Below are positions 1 through 6,133 of a stretch of 11,417 nucleotides of DNA, one piece after another. The position numbers and the translations under genes are program-made. The DNA is from Paludibacteraceae bacterium (GTDB lineage: Bacteria > Bacteroidota > Bacteroidia > Bacteroidales > Paludibacteraceae), in NCBI GenBank assembly GCA_017646225.1, contig JAGCMZ010000102.1, positions 1 through 11,417 on the forward strand, in the 5' to 3' direction. The notes below the pieces were generated by a model that was given only the letters and a program-made list of their open reading frames with translations, was not told where the DNA came from and made no database searches. Every line of letters begins with the position of its first letter. The stretch's first letter is position 1.

Positions 1-654
1 ATGAGGCTCTGCGCCAATTAAGAAGGTTGTTAATTGGGTGTCTTTGGCTGGGTCGATGCCCAATTCGTCAAATACATCGGCCAAACGCAATGCGTAGCTA
101 GGAATAGCGTGAATAGCAGTGGTGCCGTAGTCGGTAATGCATTTGATTTGTCGACGGCTGTTGCCTGCAGCAGCTGGAATAGACATAGCGCCCAAAGCTT
201 CGATACCTGCTTGGATGCCCAAACCACCGGTAAACATACCATAACCCGACGAGTTTTGAATAACGTCGGTATCGCGCAAGCCTACCATGTAAAAGCAACG
301 TGCCACGCGGTTAGCCCAGGTAGCGATATCGTTTTTAGTATGGCAGATAACGGTAGGATTGCCCGTTGTGCCACTACTAGAGTGTAAACGTACCAATTCT
401 TTTTTGTCGCAAGCTAAAAATCCGAAAGGATAATTTTCGCGCATGTCTTGTTTGGTAGTAAAGGGCAATTTGCTCAAATCGGCCAAACTCTTAATGTCGT
501 CTGGCGAAATGCCCATTTCTTCAAACCTTTTTTTATAGTAAGGTGCCTTAGCAGCACGCTTTACGGTTTCTTGGAGTCTTTCCAGTTGTAGCGCCTCTAA
601 ATCTTGGCGCGACATGGTTTCGATTTGTGGTTCAAAATAAATCGATTGATTCAT
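1..654 (-). CDS. paaK: Phenylacetate-CoA ligase, N-terminal half (runs off left edge)
   Basis: ATP-dependent ligase of the adenylate-forming family that joins phenylacetate, or a related arylacetate such as indoleacetate, to CoA via an acyl-AMP; cytoplasmic. The 218 codons visible start at ATG 652-654 and stay open to base 1, so roughly half of a usual ~430-residue protein is present. The phosphate-binding loop is at residues 92-100 (SSSGTTGNP), preceded by the family-typical KLPFTTKQDMRENYPFG (62-78), with QNSSGYGMFTGG at 133-144 and the start of the GAEP core motif at the edge. It lies 14 bases downstream of an aminotransferase gene and has no promoter of its own, so the two are probably co-transcribed. 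In Bacteroidetes such ligases are often associated with indolepyruvate:ferredoxin oxidoreductase; no such gene is visible here. Family assignment is secure; the exact aryl substrate is inferred. Confidence 0.93.
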   Translation of the reverse strand, partial: MNQSIYFEPQIETMSRQDLEALQLERLQETVKRAAKAPYYKKRFEEMGISPDDIKSLADLSKLPFTTKQDMRENYPFGFLACDKKELVRLHSSSGTTGNPTVICHTKNDIATWANRVARCFYMVGLRDTDVIQNSSGYGMFTGGLGIQAGIEALGAMSIPAAAGNSRRQIKCITDYGTTAIHAIPSYALRLADVFDELGIDPAKDTQLTTFLIGAEPH

Positions 655-668
655 GATAGTATTGGGTC

Positions 669-1973
669 TTAATGGTTTTGATTGAAAAGCTGCAAGCGTT
701 CTTCTAATAATTGGTAATGGTGGGGTAGAATGTTCGACGAACAAGCTCTGATACCAGCGCGGGTAGAACCGGTGGTAGCAAGGTCGATGCCACTCACACC
801 ATAATACAACAATTCTTTTAGTAATTCGGCTCCAGACATGTTTTTATAGCCAATGGTAAAGAAGAAACCATCGCTAACGGGGCATTCGCCGTCTTTGTCG
901 TAAACGATATGGAAACCATTGCGTTCTAAAATAGTTTTGATTTTAGCGGTACGATTAGCATATTCTTTTACGTCTTGCACAAAGGTATAAGTACCATCGC
1001 AAGCCGCTTTTAGCATGGCAGCCATGGCGTATTGTGCCGAGTGCGATACACCCGACGAGAAAGTGTACAAAAATACGTAACTGTAGGCAGCACCAAAACG
1101 CGCAATGCCGTAACGTTCGGCAAGGCTGTTGTAGTGTCTGTGGTACAAAGCATCGGAAATACAAGCAACTGCAATACGTTGACCTGCATAGCTGAATATT
1201 TTAGAGGCACTCATCAACAAAATGTAGTTGTCGGTATAGTGCGATACAGATGGTTGATAGGGTGCTTGGAATGGGATGCCAAAGTCTTGACGGAAGTCCA
1301 TGGTCATGTAGGCCAAGTCTTCGATAACAATAACATCGTATTTGGTAGCCAATTCGCCAATGATTTGCAATTCTTGATGGTTCAAGCACATCCAAGATGG
1401 GTTGTTGGGGCTAGAATAAAGAACCGCACAAATGTTGCCTTGCTTAAAGTAACTTTCTAATTTTTCGCGTAGTTTCTCGTCGCGGTAATCGGCAACATCG
1501 AACGAGGCAATTTTAGCGCCAATTACGTTTGCCTGCATTTTTTGTACAGGGAAACCAGGGTCGATGTATAAGATGGTATCTTTTTTAGGATCCAATTGCG
1601 AGCAAAGCATAAGCGAAGCAAATGAAGCTTGCATGGAACCTACAGTTGGGGTACATCCTTCTGGGTTGATGTCGGTATTCAAAAAGGCTTTGATAAAGCG
1701 AGAGGCTTCTTGTTTTAAAGCTGGAATACCATCGATAATGGGATATTGCGATGCAACGCCTTTTTGAAGGGCTTCGCATTCGGCTTGTACGCCAATAGCA
1801 GAAGGGGGAAGTCCAGGAATGCCCATCTCAAAGTGGATGTATTCTTGTCCGGTAGCCATTTCGGCTTTGCGTACCAATGCACCAATTTGACGAATGGATG
1901 CGGTTTGTATGTCTTTAATTTCTAGTTCTTGCATGATGCCATCGATGATAGATGGCTCTATAACTGTTTTCAT
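669..1973 (-). CDS. PLP-dependent aminotransferase, class I/II (probably aromatic amino acid)
   Basis: Fold-type I aminotransferase of 434 residues, a normal length. It would move an amino group between an amino acid and a 2-oxo acid using pyridoxal phosphate. Visible landmarks are the Schiff-base lysine K258 in SASKIFSYAGQR, the substrate/PLP asparagine pair in SSPNNPSW (187-194, the equivalent of NPNNPTG), the pyridine-binding Asp in EDLAY (218-222), and a C-terminal Arg in AGIRACSS (R409) that is a candidate for the carboxylate-binding Arg. ATG at 1971-1973 is chosen because a good TAnnTTTG promoter lies about 35 bases upstream. It is first in a two-gene unit with phenylacetate-CoA ligase, which suggests aromatic substrates (Phe/Tyr/Trp and their aryl-pyruvates). 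That specificity is inferred from context only; other neutral amino acids are possible. Confidence 0.9.
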   Translation of the reverse strand: MKTVIEPSIIDGIMQELEIKDIQTASIRQIGALVRKAEMATGQEYIHFEMGIPGLPPSAIGVQAECEALQKGVASQYPIIDGIPALKQEASRFIKAFLNTDINPEGCTPTVGSMQASFASLMLCSQLDPKKDTILYIDPGFPVQKMQANVIGAKIASFDVADYRDEKLREKLESYFKQGNICAVLYSSPNNPSWMCLNHQELQIIGELATKYDVIVIEDLAYMTMDFRQDFGIPFQAPYQPSVSHYTDNYILLMSASKIFSYAGQRIAVACISDALYHRHYNSLAERYGIARFGAAYSYVFLYTFSSGVSHSAQYAMAAMLKAACDGTYTFVQDVKEYANRTAKIKTILERNGFHIVYDKDGECPVSDGFFFTIGYKNMSGAELLKELLYYGVSGIDLATTGSTRAGIRACSSNILPHHYQLLEERLQLFNQNH

Positions 1974-2008
1974 AGTGCAGATTACGTATTTTTATGCATA
2001 ATAAGGTG

Positions 2009-2039
2009 CAAAGATACGAAATATGCAGTAAATGACAAA
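2009..2039 (-). promoter_or_regulatory. Bacteroidetes-type promoter of the aminotransferase-paaK unit
   Basis: Read on the minus strand, TTTG (2036-2039) is followed after 19 bases by TATCTTTG (2009-2016), an exact fit to the known Bacteroidetes sigma-ABfr consensus TTTG-N19-21-TAnnTTTG. Transcription would begin near 2003, giving a leader of about 30 bases, too short for a riboswitch or T-box. Confidence 0.7.
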
Positions 2040-2081
2040 AGAAAAGGTGTTAATATAGGGTGGTGTTTAACGAGATAAAAC

Positions 2082-2114
2082 AAAAAAAAGAGAACGATGA
2101 AAAATCGTTCTCTT
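2082..2114 (-). terminator. Rho-independent terminator of tRNA-Cys
   Basis: A perfect 10-bp inverted repeat, AGAGAACGAT (2089-2098) and ATCGTTCTCT (2104-2113), with a 5-base loop. On the minus strand the stem runs straight into a run of T residues (the A-run at 2082-2089 on the plus strand). It lies 3 bases past the 3' end of tRNA-Cys, so it would end that transcript. There is no T-run on the plus-strand side. Confidence 0.85.
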
Positions 2115-2116
2115 AG

Positions 2117-2187
2117 AGGTTCCTAGCAGATTCGAACTGCTGTAGACGGTTTTGCAGACCGGTGCCTAACCACTCGGCCAAGGAACC
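2117..2187 (-). tRNA. tRNA-Cys (anticodon GCA)
   Basis: A 71-nt cloverleaf can be folded by eye on the minus strand: acceptor stem GGTTCCT/AGGAACC, D arm GCC-GAGTGGTTA-GGC, anticodon loop CTGCAAA with anticodon GCA, T arm AGCAG-TTCGAAT-CTGCT. The discriminator base is U, the known identity base for cysteine tRNA. The 3' CCA is not encoded (U is followed by CTA), so CCA must be added by the nucleotidyltransferase. It has its own promoter and terminator and is monocistronic. The lowest possible pair of the anticodon stem is a C/U mismatch, leaving four firm pairs. Confidence 0.97.
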
Positions 2188-2211
2188 ATTATTTGCTTTT
2201 CAAAAGCACTG

Positions 2212-2242
2212 CAAAGGTATGAAAAGAATTTTAATATCCAAA
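2212..2242 (-). promoter_or_regulatory. Promoter of tRNA-Cys
   Basis: On the minus strand, TTTG (2239-2242) and TACCTTTG (2212-2219) are separated by 19 bases, matching the Bacteroidetes -33/-7 consensus. The start point would lie near 2206, about 20 bases upstream of the mature tRNA 5' end, leaving a short leader for RNase P to remove. Confidence 0.65.
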
Positions 2243-2294
2243 AAAATGGGATGATTTTTTTGTAAAATCGTTCAACAAAATTATTCCCGCTTCT

Positions 2295-2326
2295 TTTCTA
2301 TTCTATCATTTATTTTTGTATCTTTG
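2295..2326 (+). promoter_or_regulatory. Promoter of the TPR gene-ribH operon
   Basis: TATCTTTG at 2319-2326 is an exact -7 match. The -33 region is weaker: TTTC at 2295-2298 with 20-base spacing. The predicted leader to the ATG at 2368 is only about 35 bases, so there is no room for an FMN (RFN) riboswitch ahead of this ribH operon. Confidence 0.6.
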
Positions 2327-2367
2327 CGTTCTTAGAAAAGGAATTATAAACAAAGACCTATTATATT

Positions 2368-3066
2368 ATGGCAACAAAAAAGAAAACAAACGTAGAAAAT
2401 CCACAAGAGTTGGAAAACTTGGAAAATGCAGTGCTAACATCGGAAGCATTTATCGAAAAACACCAAAAGAAATTGATGCTTGCTTTTGTGGTAATCATTG
2501 CTTTGCTTGCAGGTTGGTTAATGTATCGCAATTTGATTCAAATCCCTGCTAATCAAGAAGCAGACGCATTGATGGTAGAAGGTCAATCGTATTTTGCTGG
2601 CAACCAATATAAAATTGCAGTAGACGGAGATAGTATTAATTTTATTGGTTTTGTGGCCATCGCAGACGAGTATAGCAGCACTCCAAGTGGTAATTTGGCA
2701 AATGCCTATGCTGGCCTATCGTACTACAAATTGGGTGAATACGACAATGCGATTGCTTATTTGTCTAAATATGGTGGCAGTGACGAAATTGTAGGTTACT
2801 CAGTAGTGGGCACCATTGGCGACTGCTATGTACAAAAAGGTGAAGTAGAAACAGCATTGAGCTACTTTAATAAAGCTGCTAAAAGCGAAAATGTAATGGT
2901 AGCAACTACTTACTTGCTAAAATTAGCGCGTGCTTATGAAGCGTTGAATCAAAACGATCAAGCTTTAGCAACCTATCAAGTTATTAAATCGGATTACAAA
3001 GGTGTATTGCCAGGTATTGCCGATGTAGACGATGTAGATAAATTCATTGAAGCTTTGTCAAAATAA
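2368..3066 (+). CDS. Membrane-anchored TPR-repeat protein
   Basis: A 232-residue protein with a polar, Lys-rich N-terminus (1-35), one hydrophobic membrane span at about 36-53 (LMLAFVVIIALLAGWLMY) and a C-terminal region with tetratricopeptide-like helices. Repeat-like stretches are at about 109-135 (NLANAYAGLSYYKLGEYDNA), 145-171 (GTIGDCYVQKGEVETALSYF) and 178-208 (LLKLARAYEALNQNDQALAT). There is no signal-peptidase site, so the span is best read as an uncleaved anchor with the repeats outside the cytoplasm. The architecture resembles YfgM-type proteins (a single span plus TPRs, linked to the Sec translocon or envelope quality control in E. coli), but no function can be assigned. Its stop overlaps the start of ribH (TAATG), indicating one operon with translational coupling. 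ATG 2368 fits the promoter distance and an A-rich start region. Confidence 0.9.
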   Translation: MATKKKTNVENPQELENLENAVLTSEAFIEKHQKKLMLAFVVIIALLAGWLMYRNLIQIPANQEADALMVEGQSYFAGNQYKIAVDGDSINFIGFVAIADEYSSTPSGNLANAYAGLSYYKLGEYDNAIAYLSKYGGSDEIVGYSVVGTIGDCYVQKGEVETALSYFNKAAKSENVMVATTYLLKLARAYEALNQNDQALATYQVIKSDYKGVLPGIADVDDVDKFIEALSK

Positions 3067-3548
3067 TGGCTAGCTGTTTGCAAAATTTATCGGAGTACGA
3101 TCCCGCTTGCATGCCATGCAAAGAGATCGTGGCAAAGCAACGTTACGCCATTGCTGTGGCAGATTGGAACAGCGATGTGACGTTTGCTTTGTTAGAAGGT
3201 GCTGTACAAGCATTGAATGAGAATGGCGTAGAACAAATTGATGTGGTGCATGTACCCGGTGCTTTTGAATTGACATACGCAGCCAAGCGTTTTCAAGAGC
3301 AAGGTGGTTATGCTGCTATTATTGTTTTGGGTTGCGTTATTCAAGGCGATACTCCACACTTTGATTATGTGTGTGGGGGTACAACACAAGGCATTGCTTA
3401 TTTGAATGCACAAAAAGGCATGGTTCCTGTTATCTTTGGATTGCTAACGGTGAATACCTTGCAACAAGCCATGGATAGATGTGGTGGTTGCTTGGGCAAC
3501 AAAGGAGTAGAGGCAGGAATTACTGACATTAAGATGGAGAACATATAA
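3066..3548 (+). CDS. ribH: 6,7-dimethyl-8-ribityllumazine synthase
   Basis: Condenses 5-amino-6-ribitylamino-uracil with 3,4-dihydroxy-2-butanone 4-phosphate to give dimethylribityllumazine, the direct precursor of riboflavin; the family forms pentamers or 60-mer shells. Length is 160 residues, normal. Motifs in order: ADWN (32-35, substrate pyrimidine binding), VPGAFELTYAAK (63-74), CVIQGDTPHFDYVCGG (90-105) with catalytic His98, FGLLTVNT (124-131), and Arg138 with GNKGVEAG (144-151) near the phosphate site. The ATG uses the last base of the upstream TPR stop codon (TAATG), so translation is probably coupled. Oddity: seven Cys, including CMPC at 15-18 and CGGC at 139-142. No other riboflavin gene is adjacent. 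Confidence 0.95.
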   Translation: MASCLQNLSEYDPACMPCKEIVAKQRYAIAVADWNSDVTFALLEGAVQALNENGVEQIDVVHVPGAFELTYAAKRFQEQGGYAAIIVLGCVIQGDTPHFDYVCGGTTQGIAYLNAQKGMVPVIFGLLTVNTLQQAMDRCGGCLGNKGVEAGITDIKMENI

Positions 3549-3570
3549 TAAACGTATTACATAGTAAAAT

Positions 3571-3601
3571 AAAAAGGGTGGATTCTTAATCCACCCTTTT
3601 T
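3571..3601. terminator. Bidirectional terminator between ribH and the H1-like gene
   Basis: A perfect 14-bp hairpin: AAAAAGGGTGGATT (3571-3584) and AATCCACCCTTTTT (3588-3601) around a 3-base loop. The GC core has A- and T-runs on opposite flanks, so it can stop transcripts from both sides. It sits between the convergent ribH (plus) and H1-like (minus) genes. Confidence 0.9.
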
Positions 3602-3621
3602 ATGTGTATATCACATTGCAA

Positions 3622-3795
3622 TTATTTTGCAGCTGCAATAGAGTCTTTGCGGAATTGTTTCAACAATTTTTCGATGTCCAACGAAATTTTGCGAGCACGA
3701 GTACCTGCAGCTTTGTTACCTTTTGCTACTTGATCGTTTGCGTTTTTAGCAAACTCAGCCATTTTAGCTTCGATTTCTTTTACTAGTTGTTCCAT
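3622..3795 (-). CDS. Histone H1-like (Hc1-type) small basic DNA-binding protein
   Basis: A 57-residue Lys/Ala-rich protein starting MEQLVKEIEAKMAEF and ending FRKDSIAAAK, mostly helical in character, with the conserved KGNKAAGTRARKISLDIEKL stretch of the Bacteroidetes histone H1-like family. It is expected to bind DNA non-specifically in the nucleoid; its precise role is not established. The start at 3795 is preferred over an in-frame ATG at 3831 because the predicted transcription start is near 3837, and the extra twelve residues (MKFISHLLKIII) are hydrophobic and unlike the family. It has its own promoter and shares the 3571-3601 terminator with ribH. Confidence 0.85.
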   Translation of the reverse strand: MEQLVKEIEAKMAEFAKNANDQVAKGNKAAGTRARKISLDIEKLLKQFRKDSIAAAK

Positions 3796-3842
3796 AATAA
3801 TAATTTTAAGTAAGTGTGATATAAATTTCAATTTTACGAAAG

Positions 3843-3872
3843 CAAATATAAAACTTTTTTCGCTTTATCCAA
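3843..3872 (-). promoter_or_regulatory. Promoter of the H1-like gene
   Basis: On the minus strand TATATTTG (3843-3850) matches TAnnTTTG. A TTGG at 3869-3872, 18 bases upstream, is a weaker -33. This places the RNA start about 40 bases ahead of the ATG at 3795 and supports the shorter protein. Confidence 0.55.
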
Positions 3873-3882
3873 TAAAAAAACG

Positions 3883-3901
3883 ATTTTTTTGCGAAAAAAA
3901 T
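3883..3901. repeat. A/T-only inverted repeat after hisD (possible weak terminator)
   Basis: ATTTTTTT (3883-3890), GCG loop, AAAAAAAT (3894-3901). It begins 7 bases after the hisD stop and lies in an A-tract-rich spacer. On the minus strand it could weakly stop hisGD transcripts, or act as bent or UP-like DNA for the H1-like promoter just downstream. It lacks a GC stem, so terminator function is doubtful. Confidence 0.3.
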
Positions 3902-3907
3902 TACTTT

Positions 3908-5182
3908 TTATTGCTTTCGAATACTTACGGCGAATTTGTGTGCCATTAGTTGCTCGTTTTCAGCCATAATTTCGATGGTATCTGCCAATTTTTGAATGCC
4001 TTGTTGGGTAATTTCTTGGAAAGTAATCTTTTTAAGATAACTGTCTAAGTTTACCCCGCTATAGGCTTTGGCGTAACCACTGGTGGGTAGGGTATGGTTG
4101 GTGCCCGATGCGTAGTCGCCTGCGCTTTCGGGGGTGTAGTAACCCATGAATACAGAACCTGCGTTGGTAATTTGTTCGGCTACAGAAGCATAATCCTTGC
4201 ACATAATAATGAGGTGCTCGGGAGCATATTCGTTCGACATGGCAACCACATCGTCCATATTATCAAGAATAAAAATCTTGCTGTGTTCTAACGAACATTT
4301 GATAAAATCCTTACGGGGGGCAACGGCTACTTGAGCGTCAATTTCTGCTACCAATGCTTGTGCCAATGCAGGGCTGGTGGTAAATACGATGGATTGGCTG
4401 TCTTTGCCGTGTTCGGCTTGCGAAAGCATGTCGGCTACTACCGAACCTACTTTTGCGGTTTCGTCGGCAATAATGGCTACTTCCGATGGACCTGCTGGCA
4501 TATCGATTGCTACATCGTGCAAACTTACTTGTTGTTTGGCTGCCATTACGTACTGGTTGCCTGGACCAAAGATTTTGTACACTTTGGGTACGCTTTCGGT
4601 ACCATAAGCCATGGCACCAATGGCCTGAATGCCACCAATCTTAAATACCTTGCTAACGCCCGATAGTTGAGCGGCATACAAGATAATAGGGTTGATTTTG
4701 CCTTCTGCGTTAGGAGGGGTACAAAGCACAATTTCTTGACAACCGGCAATTTGCGCAGGAATAGCAAGCATAAGCACGGTAGAGAACAAAGGTGCAGTTC
4801 CGCCAGGCACGTACAAACCTACTTTTTCAATGGGTACTGCTTTTTGCCAGCAAGTAACCCCTTGGGTTGTTTCTACCTTGGGTAGGGTATGCTTTTGTGC
4901 TGCGTGGAAGGTAGCAATGTTTTCTTTGGCAATTTGCAACGCCTTTTTCAATTCGTCGCTTACCAAGGCTTCTGCTTCCTTGATTTCTGCTTCACTTACT
5001 TGTAAATCGGTAAGGTTAGCTTTGTCAAATTGTAGTTCGTATGCGCGAACCGCATTGTCTCCTTCTTGGCGAATGCGACAAAGCACCTCATCGACAATGG
5101 CGGTAAGGTTTTGGCTGTTGATGTGTGGACGTTCCAATAATGATGCCCACGTTTCGCGCGAAGGATTGGATATAATTTGCAT
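3908..5182 (-). CDS. hisD: Histidinol dehydrogenase
   Basis: Catalyses the last two steps of histidine synthesis, oxidising L-histidinol to histidinal and then to histidine with two NAD+ and a zinc ion; a cytoplasmic homodimer in known members. The 424-residue length is normal (E. coli 434). By alignment with the family, zinc ligands are Q255 and H258 (SQAEHGKD), D356 (ESAGDYASG) and H415 (AHKFAVSIR); the catalytic pair is E322-H323 in EYAPEHL; H363 lies in GTNHTLPT; and the NAD region carries [14 protein letters not shown] (125-138) and FGPGNQYV (205-212). It starts 3 bases after the hisG stop, so the two form one operon. The usual Bacteroides followers hisC and hisB are not next; an H1-like gene with its own promoter is. 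Confidence 0.97.
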   Translation of the reverse strand: MQIISNPSRETWASLLERPHINSQNLTAIVDEVLCRIRQEGDNAVRAYELQFDKANLTDLQVSEAEIKEAEALVSDELKKALQIAKENIATFHAAQKHTLPKVETTQGVTCWQKAVPIEKVGLYVPGGTAPLFSTVLMLAIPAQIAGCQEIVLCTPPNAEGKINPIILYAAQLSGVSKVFKIGGIQAIGAMAYGTESVPKVYKIFGPGNQYVMAAKQQVSLHDVAIDMPAGPSEVAIIADETAKVGSVVADMLSQAEHGKDSQSIVFTTSPALAQALVAEIDAQVAVAPRKDFIKCSLEHSKIFILDNMDDVVAMSNEYAPEHLIIMCKDYASVAEQITNAGSVFMGYYTPESAGDYASGTNHTLPTSGYAKAYSGVNLDSYLKKITFQEITQQGIQKLADTIEIMAENEQLMAHKFAVSIRKQ

Positions 5183-5185
5183 GTT

Positions 5186-6037
5186 TTATAGAATCATTTT
5201 TTCGATAGGAACCACCAAAATGCCTTCGGCACCAATGTTTTTAAGTTGGTTGATGATGTCCCAGAATGTTTTTTCTTCGATAACCGATTGAAGCGACGAC
5301 CATCCTTCTTGTACCAATGGGGTAACGGTGGGCGATTTCATGCCAGGAAGTAGGGCGCAAACTTCGTCTATTTTATCGTTAGGAATATTAAGGATGATGT
5401 ATTTTTTACCTTCGGCGTTCTTGAACGAGTCAAAACGGAACAACAATTCGTTCAAGATGGCTTGTTTTTCTTCCGATAGGTTTTTGTTGCCAATCATCAA
5501 GGCTTCTGAATACATGGCTACTTCTACTTCTTTTAAGTTGTTGGTAACCAAGGTGCCACCAGAGCTAACAATGTCGAAAATACAATCGGCAAGGTCGATG
5601 CTAGGAGCAATTTCTACAGAACCTGTAATAACGTGAATATCGGCTTTTACGTTGTTTTTGTCTAGGAATTGACGTAAAATATTAGGATAAGAGGTGGCAA
5701 TGCGTTTTCCATTGAACCACTCTACGCCAGGATAGTTAACATCTTTGGGGATGGCCAACGATAGGCGGCATTTGCTAAAGTCAAGGCGTTTGATGATAGC
5801 AGCATCTTCGCCTCTTTCTGCAAATTCGTTTTCGCCTACAATACCCACGTCGGCAATGCCTGTGGCTACAGCTTGTGGAATATCGTCGTCGCGTAAAAAT
5901 AAAACTTCTACAGGGAACGATTTAGAGGCAACCAATAATTTGCGTTTGCCTAAATCTAATTTAATGCTCGATTCTTCGAGCATGGTCATGGTTTCTTCGT
6001 GTAAGCGTCCTTTGGCTTGTACGGCAATACGTAGCAT
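5186..6037 (-). CDS. hisG: ATP phosphoribosyltransferase, long form
   Basis: First and committed step of histidine synthesis: ATP plus PRPP to phosphoribosyl-ATP. It has 283 residues. The catalytic part is about 1-205, with LRIAVQAKGRL (2-12), ADVGIVGEN (62-70) and the PRPP-binding stretch FDIVSSGGTLVTNN (154-167). The C-terminal region, about 212-283, ending GAEGILVVPIEKMI, is the ACT-like regulatory domain of the long form. Family knowledge says this form is a hexamer inhibited by histidine and needs no HisZ. The frame stays open a further 150 codons upstream, but ATG 6037 is chosen because MLRIAVQAKGR is the conserved family N-terminus and the promoter lies just upstream. First gene of hisGD. 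Confidence 0.96.
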   Translation of the reverse strand: MLRIAVQAKGRLHEETMTMLEESSIKLDLGKRKLLVASKSFPVEVLFLRDDDIPQAVATGIADVGIVGENEFAERGEDAAIIKRLDFSKCRLSLAIPKDVNYPGVEWFNGKRIATSYPNILRQFLDKNNVKADIHVITGSVEIAPSIDLADCIFDIVSSGGTLVTNNLKEVEVAMYSEALMIGNKNLSEEKQAILNELLFRFDSFKNAEGKKYIILNIPNDKIDEVCALLPGMKSPTVTPLVQEGWSSLQSVIEEKTFWDIINQLKNIGAEGILVVPIEKMIL

Positions 6038-6063
6038 ATTTATACGGTATTTAAAATGATGCA

Positions 6064-6095
6064 CAAAGGTAACAATAAAATGCAAATTAGGCAAA
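6064..6095 (-). promoter_or_regulatory. Promoter of hisGD
   Basis: On the minus strand TTTG (6092-6095), a 20-base spacer and TACCTTTG (6064-6071) fit the Bacteroidetes consensus. The leader is only about 20 bases, so there is no room for a His leader peptide, attenuator or T-box. Control is more likely by feedback on HisG or by a repressor at the promoter. Confidence 0.65.
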
Positions 6096-6102
6096 TAATG
6101 GT

Positions 6103-6110
6103 TATCTTTG
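6103..6110 (+). promoter_or_regulatory. -7 element of the ABC ATPase-rimM unit
   Basis: TATCTTTG exactly matches TAnnTTTG, about 24 bases ahead of the ATG at 6134. I see no convincing TTTG at the -33 position. It faces away from the hisG promoter, with only 7 bases between the hisG -33 and this -7 element, so the two transcription complexes would compete for the same DNA. Confidence 0.5.
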
Positions 6111-6133
6111 TGGCGTATAAATAATGTGTGTTT

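Noticed and set aside
34..387. 117-codon plus-strand frame near the left end
   Set aside because: It is the antisense shadow of the phenylacetate-CoA ligase gene, which is continuous from 654 to base 1 with its P-loop motif.
1032..1460. Open frame of 142 codons on the plus strand inside the aminotransferase gene
   Set aside because: Antisense to conserved PLP-enzyme sequence, no family features, no promoter.
1974..2367. Possible regulatory RNA or small protein in the longest region without a protein gene
   Set aside because: The region is explained by the aminotransferase promoter, the tRNA-Cys unit with terminator, and the TPR-ribH promoter; no riboswitch fold or small gene with coding character was seen.
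2316..2552. 78-codon plus-strand frame overlapping the TPR gene start
   Set aside because: It begins within the promoter -7 element and is out of frame with the well-supported membrane/TPR protein.
4830..5291. Open frame of 153 codons on the plus strand opposite hisD and the hisG end
   Set aside because: Fully antisense to well-supported catalytic genes, no promoter or recognisable domain; a composition shadow.
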